Assembly: GCA_963691655.1 (NCBI GenBank)
Contig: OY829326.1
Coordinates: 38,157,989-38,221,988, forward strand
Length of the DNA stretch: 64,000 nucleotides
From: Toxonevra muliebris
Taxonomy: Eukaryota > Arthropoda > Insecta > Diptera > Pallopteridae
Direction: 5' to 3'
A program made the translations under genes and the position numbers. How positions within the stretch are numbered: the stretch's first letter is position 1; each line of letters begins with the position of its first letter. The notes beneath the pieces were generated by a model that worked only from the letters and a program-made list of their open reading frames with translations, ran no database searches and was not told the DNA's origin. Shown piece by piece: positions 25,374-36,677 of this stretch.

Positions 25374-28300
25374 TTATTGATATCTCTGATTACGTAGCAA
25401 TACACTTTGTGATTGACCCTGATTCGCGCGGTTCATTGGTGGCGAATAGTCGGGTGCTGGAAATGGTGAAACCGCTGCGACAACGACCACATTGCTATCC
25501 TGTGGCTGTTGTTGTTGTGCTGAATAATTCTGCTTGTTGTTGTAACGTTGTGGTGGATACTGTTGGAAACCATCAAGATTACGGAAACGATGATCTTGCA
25601 AAGATGCATCAGTTGACATGCGAGCGGCACGAGCAATAGATTCCTGATTTAATTCAATGGGTGCTGATGGTTGATTATCGGGCACAAAGGCTTGATTGGC
25701 ATAGACAGTTGTTTTGGTTCTGTAAGTATATAATAATTCATAGTAAAAATTAAAATTTGGTATTTATGCATTCAAATACAAAGTTATGGTTAAGGTGACT
25801 TAAAATATCTCATTTTAGTAATAATGGTACTAGTACTAATTAAACACCGCCCTTTTCTGATATATATATACATATATATAGACATTGAATCGATTTGAGA
25901 AGAACTAAGATAACAATCTGGTTTTCAAAACAAATAATAAAATTTCCAATATTTTCAAAATAGGCAGGAGAGTTAATTCAATTTATTTTTCAAAAAGTTT
26001 TAATTTAAATGCAGATAAATTTCATGGCAATCTCATAAAAATATCAACGTTTAATTGCAAATTGGTTCAAAAATGAGTGTTACTCAACTCAGTAGAGAAA
26101 GTATCCTAAAACATAATTAAAATCGTTATCTTTTTGTCTATATGAATTGGAGCTTTCTCGAATTCCATATCTCTTTTGACTTTAAATCAGAAAATATAAT
26201 TTAAAAATCGTTTTATCCTATCCTACCTTTAATCTGAGTCGTTATATTGCTAAGAAAAAAAAGAGCATGTCTGGGTATTTAAAACTTCAAGTGCTTATAA
26301 ATAAATTGTGTTTTTTTCTCTAGTGGATACAGGCATAGTAAATACTTGCTAATTAAATCTTACATTTGTTCTTCCTCATACGCCCTGATTGGAGGTCGGG
26401 TCGTTAGTATCTCATCATCGGATTCCTTGCGTGGCATAAATAAAGTGTCCTAAAAATATAGAAACAAATAAAGTTAATTAAGGTTAACATAAAAATGAAG
26501 AAAATAAAAATATAATAACAAAATTGAATACTCGACCAATTCTCTTATCGCAATAAATCATTTTACAATTTTTAAACTCTGATATAAAATTCTTATCTTC
26601 CAATAACAATTACCGAAGCGCTTGGTCAAAATTCATTTACTTATTCATAGAATAATTAAAAATTTCTAAGAATTTATTACATTCACTATTGAAATATGTG
26701 CACGCACATATTTTATCTTTGATTCGTTTGTTCATTTCATTATATTTAGAAAAGCATTATTTTTTTTATGGTTTAATTTACTAACATACCTTAAATATAT
26801 AAACAACAAAAAACATTTGATTAATAATATTTTAAAAATATATACTTAATATTATTCAATTGAAAAGGTGATGTCACTTGAATACTCACATTTCCATCCT
26901 TATCTTTAACGATAAGTACTGCGCTCACAAGAAGATAGAACAATAAACTGACATTTATAAGCCATAATACAAATCCTTTTAATGATATAATCATCATTGA
27001 TATTGCCGCAACCATACCGGCAAGTAGTTGTGCAGCATTTGGATCAATATATCCTGCATATATTGAACTTAAATTATATTCGTATGCTGCTGAACTGAAA
27101 TTGCCGTAATCGATGCCAAATATGATGCCCAATGCCAGATCCATAAGACTGATACATAATGTGACAATCACCCAAGTATAGATGATACCGGTCGTAAGTT
27201 GAATGTTGCTCTTTCTAACATCTGTCAAAAAAAATGAAGAGATGTGATATATCAATAATTCAATATTGCAATAAAATTAAGGGTTAACACATAAATTATC
27301 GCCATATATGTATCCACATATAAATAAATAAATTAATAACTAAGCTTAGCAATTACGTCGTTTAAGGTCTTCCAAAGTTAATTATTATTATTGGCTAAGC
27401 AAACATGGTGTAGGGCCTTCCGCACGCACAATTGTATGAATGCGAAAACATATTTTCTCACAACGGATTAGATAAGAAATTATACAGTGCATAAGTCATA
27501 TTATAGCGATAAATAATTAATTTTTTACGGTAGTTAAGGTAGATCAAAATAGACAGTACATATGTAACGCTTATTATTATAATGAAAAATATTAATAATG
27601 GATTTAATTTTATGTACTAATTAAAAACTTACGTGTTATTATCAACACAGAAGCAAATAGCCAACAAACGGCAACTCCCAAGTATACGCAATCCCAAATT
27701 AGTATCTGTTCCGTATCAAGGACTGTTGCAACAGTATTTATTATTGTCTCATTATATCTTGCATATGTATCTGGTAGGCAGTTGCCTTTAAAATAAATAT
27801 CCAAAAATATTGTCTTCACCAACGAGCCGTATGACAGTGTGTCCGCCGTGTTAATTATGCAGTTGTATGCAAGGATTCCAACAATTGTCAAAGCAATCCA
27901 AATGAGTGATTGAGCCTAAAACAGATTAACAATTGGGTGTAATAAATAAAATATTTATTAGGATGCAGTAGCCCAACAAATAGCTTTATGAGGTCTATTT
28001 CTTCCCAGCTTAAAAGCTACTTTTACATTTATGTGAACATAAATTATCATTATTAACTCATAATTGAATAAAACGAATGGTGGACACAAAATAATATTTT
28101 TTATTTTTAATAACAATTCAATTTTGTCTTCACCCAGGCTGTATAAGTTGTCTGGATGTGTAAGTGGGAAATCTGCCATCAAGTACCAATTTCTCGTTGT
28201 TAGATATTCTGTGTTGTCTTCTTGTTGAACCCTGGATGTAATCTTTAGATCCAAATACTATTTGTGTCATCTATAGCCACTTTGCAAATGATATGGATAA

Positions 28301-30484
28301 GACCTAGAGTCCTTGTTCCTTGTCCAGCTCCTTTTTATCAACGTTAGATTTATTATTGAAACCGAAGGATTTACAGTAGTTAAAAATACATTTGGACTTT
28401 ATCTGAAAAGCTTTGAATGTTCTTTTAGTTCGATTTCTTAACCGTTAAAAATATCGGTCATTGGCTAGTATCTGTTATCAAAATCGTCATCACCTTGAAA
28501 TATTTATGGGCGATTTAATCTATTGGGAAATTCATTAAAATTAATGTTATGCTAGGTTTACAAGCTCGCTGTTTTGCACGACGTTCGTTGCTGCACGTTC
28601 GTGGTTCAATGGAAATCACAACATTGTGCCAACAAAAAACTATCAGTAGACAGAAATTAAAGTGAGTTTGATTTTTGCTTCGTAGTTCTGACATACTTGC
28701 AACGAACAACGAAAACGCGTGTGTATGAAAAAGTTTTTTCCATGTTCATTGGTATGCGTGCTATTCGTTATTTCTTGTAAGGCTGATGTTACACGGTCAA
28801 TGTTTTGCTGTCAATGTTTTATGTTTTTACTCTCTTTTCATCGTTTTGTTTGATGCCCTGTTACACTATCAGTTTTTTGCTGAATGTTATTTTTTAATAC
28901 TTTTATCTGCAACTATGTTTTTCCAACTAAAACGTATTTAATTGTATTTTTTTTTTGGAGTGAATGAAAATTCAACAATTTGAATGGAATTGGATGGAAA
29001 ATAATTATAATAGCTGTGTTATATTCGCCAGTCAGTTTAACATGTGCGAATAAAACGATCAAGTTGTTAAGTCTCTTTTTCGTTATAATATTATTCACAA
29101 TGAAACTAATCAGCAGCTAGAGCTGAAACATTTCAATGCATCCCAGTGGATTGCGGTCAATTGCAGGCATTCTTTCAAGTTTTTACTCTTTATAAGAACA
29201 TTTAACGATGATTTCAACTTATTTTCACCGCCAGTCATTTCAAATATTTTCCTTTTCTGTTTTTTGCCAAACTGTCATGCTTCTTGTTTCGCTATTGTTA
29301 AGTATACATAACAGCTATAATTATACGTGTTATCTCTGCCGCTTTGTTGTTGTTTTTCCATACAATTATCGCTACTAGTTATACATAACTAGAAGCAAGT
29401 GGCGAATAAAACGCAGCTAATGACAATATGAAATAATGTCTCTTTTGCTCAGTGTTCATTTTTCAAAGCAACAACAATTTCATTGTTTGACAGCAAAACA
29501 TTGATAGTGTAACATCGCTCTAAGCGCCTGGTTATATTGGTGCTCGGTGTTCGACGAACACAAAACATTTTCTCCCGTGATCGGTCAAGGTGGTTACACC
29601 TTCGTTATAGCAAGTACAGCAACGAAAATGAACGTCGTGCAAAACAATGAGCGTGTATGTTAAGCATAAAACCCAAATTCTATAACACGAGTTGACACAT
29701 TCTGAGCTCTTACTCAATTGTCATGACACGCAAAATGCGTAGAAAAGTTGGAAATTCTCAACTTTAAATGCGCAGAAAGCGTAGAACGCGTGTTATGGAG
29801 GATGGACTTAAGAATCATAGTGTGTAATATTGACAGGTAAACCTTTGTTTTTTCATGCCTCTCATAAAGCAGAAATTTCTCAGATAATAAGAAAGAACTA
29901 TGAACTGTGTTCTGATTATATGACTTAAGTATACGTATTAATTGATACAATCAGTTAATGGGCAAATTCCCAACCATTAATAGGAAAATGTACAACTACC
30001 TTAAGGAATAGTATATAGAACGTGTATGAATTTAATTTCCTCTATATATCCGATATATAAACAAAATCATGGAACCTATTGCTCGGTATATTAATTTTTT
30101 TAGCACTGCCCCATATTTTTTGAATGTACTATAATTAAAAAGTCAGTGTCTCAATCATTTCATTGTCAAATGACTCACTCATTGTGATTGATTAATGCAT
30201 TATCTTTTTTTACATTTCTGTTGTCAAAACTACACAAAATAAGTACACAATTGAGATAAGTACAAAATTAATGGGTGCTTTTTTTGCAAAATGTTTTGAG
30301 CGAAATGTTCGATGTAAGATTATGTACTTTTCAAGAATTTCATTTTTAAATCTAGGTATTTATCAATTACTTTGATTTCCAATTTACTTACTATGCCGAA
30401 AGCACCTGCCCACAATGTTGCGGTACGCAAACATTTAAAATGTTTTATCGTACCGTGTGAATTATATCCATAAGTGTTATTCAT
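25374..30484 (-). CDS. Uncharacterised multi-pass membrane protein with Gln-rich C-terminal tail
   Basis: Five exons: 30392-30484, 27633-27915, 26890-27221, 26364-26449 and 25374-25719. All junctions are GT-AG, phases agree, and the product is 379 residues. It starts MNNTYGYNSHGTIKHFKCLR. Hydrophobic stretches lie at about 21-50 (spanning the first splice), 101-124, 136-162 and 187-228; the last is long enough for two passes. The C-terminal region (exons 4-5) is hydrophilic: an acidic patch (ESDDE), then a tail rich in Gln, Asn and Pro with a QQQQPQ run, presumably cytosolic. The topology resembles insect four-pass membrane proteins, for example septate-junction or glial types, but I cannot assign a named orthologue. 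Function unknown. The first intron is 2.5 kb and holds fold-back DNA. Confidence 0.85.
28569..29649. mobile_element. Nested fold-back element in the first intron of the membrane-protein gene
   Basis: Outer arms: CTGTTTTGCACGACGTTC at about 28569 pairs with the inverse of 29632-29649. Inner arms: 28785-28814 and 29487-29516 are inverted copies, 28 of 30 identical (GATGTTACAC at the tips, TTTTGCTGTCAA inside). A third, direct partial copy of the inner arm lies at 28859-28889. The inner unit is 732 bp and non-coding. A target-site duplication was not found. It looks like one inverted-repeat element inserted in another, or an element that extended its own ends. Confidence 0.65.
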
Positions 30485-32847
30485 TTTGTTGTTATAGTAA
30501 CCTTATGCACTTCCACCTTAATTAAGTAAAATATTATTAGATTTCAATCAATTAAGTTGTTATTGAATAAAATGAACGTTTGCCAATTTGTTTGGCGGCA
30601 AAATGATTAAGTTTTGCAGTTTCTCTCGGAACACTTTACAAACACGTTGCGTCTTTGCCTAGTGTAGAATTAAAACTCTTCCTCTAACCGGAATCACTTT
30701 TAAATGTCGCCGAGTATGAGAAACGCTAAAAATCTAGTTGCTCTTTTATTCCCTATTATTATTATTATTATTATACTGATAGAATGCAAACCAGAGAGCG
30801 TGATAATTTCAACTCTCAATTTCGTTAAAATTCAATTTTAATTATTTATTTGTGGTTAGTATCGAACTATTATCGCATATCGGTTATTATACAAATTAAT
30901 ACAATACAATCAACTTGTGACGTTCCACCACCCCTTCAACAATTTTAAAACTTTTAATGATTTTTTTCCGCCACGTTATATGCTAGGTACTATTTCGGAG
31001 TACGATCGTTTTAGAACTGTTACGCATTTTGGTTTTTACGAAATGTGCAATATCCACAATATGTAGGTACAACGCTACCGTCGCTAATGATGACACCATA
31101 CGTAAATGGGGTAATTTCTTTTATTGCCGCCAAATAGAGATTATACATGCCAACCAACTCTCATTATTTTCATTTCCACAGTATTTTTAACCGAGGCTCT
31201 CAATTTTGTGCTAAAATATATAAAGCCCAAAAAAAAAAGCAAAAAATATTATCAACAAACTGATAAAGTTTTTTTTTATCGGTAATGGCGACTTTATCAA
31301 TATTTTTTCATTGTTAGCTTTTTATGGTATTCTTTCAGCTATATGAACACATACATACGAACATATGAGCACAGTTCTTGTGATAAATAATTGTAGAAGC
31401 CATAAGCAATATTATAAAACACAAAAGAACGTAGAAATCTATCTTATCATAAAATATTAGTAACTAATTTTTTCTGTAGCATGATGATGATTCTTGATAT
31501 CGGTATTTAAGACTCTTACCTCATTGACTGTATGCTGTATGAATGAAATGTAATTTGGGACGTCAATTGCTATTTTTTTATTGTTAATTTCAAAAAGTAT
31601 AAACTAAAATCTTGAAAAATCCTTACAAAGGAAAAAGCCATATACTTTTGGGAGGGATTAAGAAAAGTATTCAGCCATTCAATTACACTGTACAACAGCA
31701 AAAAAATATCTGGGTTGTGGCACGGGAAAGCTTGGAAAGCTTTTGACTGCTGATCAATAATCAGTTAATTTTTTTTAAAAAAGAATAACACTCCAACAGT
31801 AGTCACCCATCCATCACTTTCTTTTACATCGTTGTTCCATTTGTGCCAGTCCGAAAAAAAATGTTTGGAAAAAATCTAATAGTTTGTTTTTATTGCTCCT
31901 TAAAATTTCAATAAAAATACTGTGGTCCATACAAAAAAAAAAATGTATATTTTTTAGAAAAACTGGTTTTTGTTCAAAACTCCCAAGAATTGTAAAATTT
32001 CATCCATGATTCATCTATTTGACGTGACATTAATACAACAGTTTTTAAAATAAAACTAACAATTTTAAAGATTTATGAGCTGCAGTGAAAACGAAATTTC
32101 TGGGATTTACATTGACTTAATAGCTTCTAAGAACCGTAATTGTTCAGCTGAAGTAGACAAAAAAAAAATATTTCATTAAAGAGCTCTTCGAGCACAGATC
32201 ATGCCCAATCTAAATATTATTATTAATCAATCATTTTATCGAACTTCTGTTTCGTTGCTAATCCGATTTTTTACTTAACCCGCATTGCTTTGTCCGATTT
32301 TTCCGATTTAGATCAAATTCATTTGCAGTTGCTCGTTTGTTTTTCAAACGTAAAAATTTATGTTGTCGACATCGAAGATTAGCACATTTTTTAATACTGA
32401 TGCGTTCCCTAATTTATACATACGAATCAAATAGACCACAAAGAACAATATAGAGCCCTCCAACGTATTAGTTCCAAGAAACACGCTTATTGAAGACTTT
32501 ATTTCTAATAAGAAAAATTAACTTAATTTTCATACTTATTATTTTTAACAAGTGGGGGTGATAGGGGAGTAAAAAAAATAAAATAAAAATAATATAAATT
32601 ATAAAAATAGGATATTGTACAATAACATGCAATGCATTCTTTTATTTTACAATTTTTGCAAAATAACTTTCATGTTTTTTTGAAAATATGTTGTCTAAAA
32701 TTTATTGTAAAACATTTTTTTTTTTTTGTAGACAATGTGGCCAATTCGAGAGGCATGTACAAAGCACACGTTCCATTCTTATTCAAATATCTATAAAGGT
32801 TAAATTGAAAACTGGCAACAGCAGCAAAAAATTGAAATAAATTGCAT
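30485..32847. other. Upstream flank of the membrane-protein gene; no gene seen
   Basis: The first few hundred bases should include the 5' UTR and promoter. An (ATT)n microsatellite lies near 30756. The rest is AT-rich with poly(A)/poly(T) runs and short frames that match nothing I know. Confidence 0.5.
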
Positions 32848-33140
32848 TGACGTGCTGCAAACTTCGCTTGTATTAGAAATTAAAGCCTACACCATACCCT
32901 TTCAAATGAGCCCTAACCCAAATTGTTCGCATGCGTCCTTAGAGCAGGAGTTGCGAATATATCTAGGGGAGCAGGAAAAATATGTTACTTACACCCACGG
33001 CCATACATAATAAGAAGTGTAGTGGTCCGAAATGTTTTAAAGGTCGCTGATTACAAATCTTGTACATTTTTTTCGTGCACCCCTAGACATAAGCACACCC
33101 CCTGCTCTAAGGGTGCATTAGCGAAGTTTGTAGCACGTCA
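32848..33140. mobile_element. 293 bp inverted-repeat element, related copy at about 56955-57116
   Basis: TGACGTGCTGCAAACTTCGCT (32848-32868) recurs inverted at 33120-33140 with one mismatch. The internal block 32891-32942 (ACCATACCCTTTCAAATGAG then GCATGCG) and the block 33078-33115 (CTAGACAT then ACCCCCTG and CTAAGGGTG) both recur in the same order at 56955-57005 and 57079-57116. It is therefore a dispersed family. No coding sequence. Confidence 0.65.
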
Positions 33141-33492
33141 GGCTTCAGCTCGACAATTTTTCAAAAATGCCCAAAAACGCCATTTTTGGGGATTTCAATA
33201 ATTTTGAGACTCGGAAACAAACTCAAAAAATTTGTATGGGAGATAGTTTGCACGCACTTTGTAAAATTCCGAATCTATTTTGGTGTATAACTGCCTCTTA
33301 ATTTTATATGATTGTTTCAGTGTTGCTGTTGATTAAAGAAATTTTATACTAAATGCGACTGATAACGTTTTTTTGGGCCAATTTACGTTTCGTATTCTTT
33401 TTTGGAAATAAATAAAAATGAAAAACTGCTGTTTAAAACGCTGAAAATTCTTCCCAATTGAATCGTTTAATTCGGTAATTTTTTTTATTTAT

Positions 33493-33594
33493 TTTTTGTA
33501 GCGCTGCTCTAACCTTATAATTGAGCCATGGCATACACAATAATCATTAATAGTATCATGGCTCAATAATAAGGCTATAGCAGCGCTACAAAAA
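33493..33594. repeat. 102 bp hairpin with about 38 bp near-perfect stem
   Basis: The left arm starts at 33493 (TTTTTGTAGCGCTGCT) and runs to TTGAGCCATG near 33530. The right arm, 33557-33594, is its reverse complement with only a few mismatches. The loop of about 26 bases is AT-rich. Either a very small palindromic element or a precursor-like RNA hairpin. Confidence 0.7.
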
Positions 33595-34129
33595 CAAAAC
33601 CGACCGTACATTTTATTTTTGTATGTATATTTTTTGCTTGACATAAGAATTAAACGAATAAATCGGGAAATAGAACAGAGCCGTTTACTATTTTTACTGG
33701 AAATTCAAAAAAAAGAGTAAACGAGAGCGAAACAGAAGAGTAAATAATAATCCGTAATAGTTTTTGTTTAAAAATAAGATAAAGAAAAAATGCAGCTCCA
33801 ATATGAGCGAATTCGATTTCAAAAATTTGCAGCAAATTGTTTCTGTCCGCGGCATTTGTAAAATTAATAAAATTTTGTTTTCATATTGTTAATTCCCAAT
33901 TATTTTTAATGCTTACCAAATTGCACCCATTCATTACTTTTTAAATAATTGAAAAATTGTATTTTTAGAAAGCTGTTTTGACATATCAGTTAGGCTGTGG
34001 TTATATTGCGAGTATGCTCGGCGAACACCATGAAATTGTTGTTGCACCGAACACAAAAAGAGAGTCTGTACTCACTCTCACACCGAGCACGAAATAGAGA
34101 GGTAGAAAAAATAGGTGGTTAGAAAAAGA

Positions 34130-35060
34130 CACGAGTTTCAAATACCTAAAAGATTATCATTCGGGGCAAATATTGAGACGGCATGCGAAAAAGGCTCACA
34201 TGTGTATGCAACTTTAGCAACGATAATGTCAAATGTCCTAGCCAAAGTGGCAGAATGCTGTTGGCAAGTGTCACACAGTCCGTGGCTATGTACGCGGCTC
34301 TGGTGTGAGGTAAAAGTTTGATGAAGAAGTCTTAAGTTAGAAAGCGGAGATCGACTAAGCTCCCTAAGAGTTTGCTGCGCTTTCCGGACGGTGTCGCCTG
34401 AGGCAGCAAATGTTATATCAAGCCAAATGCATTCAGATATAGTAGCCCACGAAATAAGTGACCTATATATAACTAGATGTATAAGAAGCATAGCACTAAC
34501 ACCTCCAGAAAAAGAAGCAATGCGAATTGAAAGCATCCATAAGTGGCCTGTGCAACAATCAATAAAAGGCGTTAGATATATCGAATCATAAGAGACATAT
34601 AAAGCTGGGTGTTAAGAAAACACGGGACCGTCGATTTTTAAATGACTTAATTCTTAAGCGGACATGGATAGTTTAGAGAATATCTTTACAAATATGGAAA
34701 TAATAATGAAGATTTGTACTGGTGCAAAAGAGAACGCAAAATATGTGTTTTTATATTGCCCAAGGTATGAAATACAGCGCTTTAGAATAGAGCTGGACAC
34801 CATAACACCAGAAAATATTATAAGACAAATATCAGAAACGCCAAAAAGTATGGTACTGTGTAAAACTGTGTGAAAGAATCCATAAAGGATATATGATACG
34901 TGACTATGACAATACTGACGATGGAGCAATTATACTTCCATGGCCTACCGACGGAATACTCAATGACGGTTCCGGAAGGGTAAACTTTACGAACCTGAGG
35001 ATTTTTAGCGGGTGGAAGTCTCTCACTGACTGGGCTTGCAATGTTTTTCTACTCGATTAA
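34130..35060 (+). pseudogene. R1-type non-LTR retrotransposon ORF2 fragment (reverse transcriptase thumb to C-terminus)
   Basis: The plus strand, with frame shifts, reads FKYL, KKAHMCMQL, then CAFRTVSPEAANVISSQMHS at 34374-34433, a well-conserved block downstream of the reverse transcriptase domain in R1-clade elements. Further down come SGHG, FREYLYKYG and a CP(R)YE-type stretch with ITPENIIR (about 34650-34820). The expected Cys-rich zinc motif is damaged. The order of blocks is right but spacings are shortened, so there are internal deletions. There are many stops. It is a dead, 5'-truncated copy on the strand of the genes that follow it. Confidence 0.8.
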
Positions 35061-35890
35061 AAAAAAATACGAGTTGTACAGCCGGAAAAAAATTGTGAAA
35101 GTTTAATTTAGATCGCACATGTTGTACAACCAGTGGATTGGTGTGTGAGCATCCCCATATACGGCACACTATATTCGTAGGATAAAAACGCTTCTATTTC
35201 AACGATGTTTATTGAGAATTGAAAAAAGTAATTCATAGTAAACCCTGGAACAGAATGTGAAGCATGAAGTATGCGATAAAGAAAAATGTGAACAGAATGT
35301 GCAGCTCTGAAGCTCATGTTTATTGTAATTGGAAACACACACAATCATATTTTTCTCCACATTTTTGCAATCAATAAATTGTTTTTTCTTCCACTTTTTT
35401 ATTTTGACAATCAGTTGTTATGCTTGAAGCGCGACAAAGTTGAAAGGTTCTAATTTTGCGCTTCAGCCTCAGCGGCAGCGACAACTTCACATTGTGTTTG
35501 ATTACAATGAAAATGTATACATTTTACTTTTGACAGATTGTCATTTCATACTTCAGCTTCACATTCTGTTCCTCACTTAATCTGTAATTAAATAACCGAA
35601 TATTAGGTACTCGATTCTCAAAAGTACTGTGCTCTCCCATCACTAATTTGAACTGTGTATATAGGAACGTGTATATGCAACACTGTGTTTTGTAGCAAAA
35701 AAAACTAAACTGTTTTGGTTCGTATCTCTTTGATTTCAGATTTCCATTTATTTTTGTAGTAAATATTTCAACAAATTGCGAAAAAGTATCTAAACAATTA
35801 AGTGTAAGTGCATTTGAACAATAAATGTAGTGAAAATAAAAGCATTTTCGAGGAAAGTGTGTCACAAACGTAAAGCAAATTACCCATACT
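35061..35890. other. Presumed promoter and 5' UTR region of the tRNA 2'-phosphotransferase gene
   Basis: No protein gene seen. Frames of 78 and 113 codons on the minus strand carry no recognised motif. The last few hundred bases before 35891 must include the 5' UTR, but a core promoter is not visible with confidence. Confidence 0.4.
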
Positions 35891-36571
35891 ATGGAAAACG
35901 GGCGTTCACCTTCCTCACGAGGATTTACCAGTGATGTTCAATTCAGTAAGAGACTTTCCTGGCTATTGCGTCACGGAGCCATAAAGGAAGGGCTTCCAAT
36001 AAAACCTGACGGGTTCATTTCAGTCGCAACCATATGCAGCCATCCAAAGTATACACGCGATTTTACGCTCGAAGTTTTAAAGCGTCTCGTTGCAACTGAT
36101 CGCAAATGTCGCTATTCGCTTCGGCATAATACTGTTAACGGTACATATGAGATACGTGCCAATCAAGGTCATTCATTAGATACTGTGCAATCTGAGAAGT
36201 GCCTGGATACAGTATTAAAACCAGAAGATGCGCCATTGGCTGTGCATGGCACATATAAAAGATATTGGCCGAGCATACGTACAGAAGGATTGAAACGCAT
36301 GGGACGTCTTCATGTGCATTTTGCGGTATATGATGATGAGAGTAAACGCCCGCGAACGCAGTCAGGTGTCGACATTAGTGGCTTCCGTGCTGACTCTGAG
36401 CTGCTAATTTATCTAGATGTGCGTAAAGCTATGGAGGAAGGCGGCATGCGGCTATATCGCTCTACGAATAATGTTATACTCTGTGAAGGCTTAAATGGTA
36501 GTGGTTGCATACCGAAAGAATACTTTGCTAAGGTGGTGGACAGGCGAACGCACAAATTGTTGGACCTTTAA
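35891..36571 (+). CDS. Tpt1: tRNA 2'-phosphotransferase (Tpt1/KptA family)
   Basis: Single exon, 226 residues. The enzyme removes the 2'-phosphate left at the splice junction after tRNA ligation, using NAD+ and producing ADP-ribose 1'',2''-cyclic phosphate. The N-terminal winged-helix lobe starts FSKRLSWLLRHGA, with the invariant Arg27-His28 pair. The second conserved element YEIRANQGHS lies at 87-95 (Arg89). The C-terminal ADP-ribosyltransferase-like lobe has AVHGTY (118-122), SIRTEGLKRMGRLHVHFA (129-145) and NNVILCEG. The four catalytic-type positions (Arg, His, Arg, Arg) all appear present. Length is usual for animal and fungal enzymes. The start at 35891 fits the family N-terminus. The next gene begins 106 bases after the stop on the same strand; AATAAA overlaps the stop region and recurs near 36612. 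Confidence 0.95.
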   Translation: MENGRSPSSRGFTSDVQFSKRLSWLLRHGAIKEGLPIKPDGFISVATICSHPKYTRDFTLEVLKRLVATDRKCRYSLRHNTVNGTYEIRANQGHSLDTVQSEKCLDTVLKPEDAPLAVHGTYKRYWPSIRTEGLKRMGRLHVHFAVYDDESKRPRTQSGVDISGFRADSELLIYLDVRKAMEEGGMRLYRSTNNVILCEGLNGSGCIPKEYFAKVVDRRTHKLLDL

Positions 36572-36677
36572 ATAAATACCTATTATTTTTGTTTTTCTTT
36601 ATTTTATGTGTAATAAATTACGAAATTATTTTAAAAAGAGAAAAGAAATGTTTATTTATTATTGTTTTGATTTACAG
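36572..36677 (+). promoter_or_regulatory. Short spacer with poly(A) signals and a splice acceptor abutting the next ATG
   Basis: The 106 bp between two plus-strand genes contain AATAAA motifs (about 36571 and 36612) that could end the upstream mRNA. It also has a pyrimidine-rich tract ending TTTGATTTACAG directly before the ATG at 36678. The acceptor suggests the downstream gene has at least one upstream, possibly shared, 5' exon. There is little room for an independent promoter. Confidence 0.5.

Noticed and set aside
36606..36677. Upstream in-frame ATG extending the uridylyltransferase by 24 residues
   Set aside because: The extension is Lys/Tyr-rich intron-like sequence and a good splice acceptor ends exactly at 36677; the start at 36678 is more likely.
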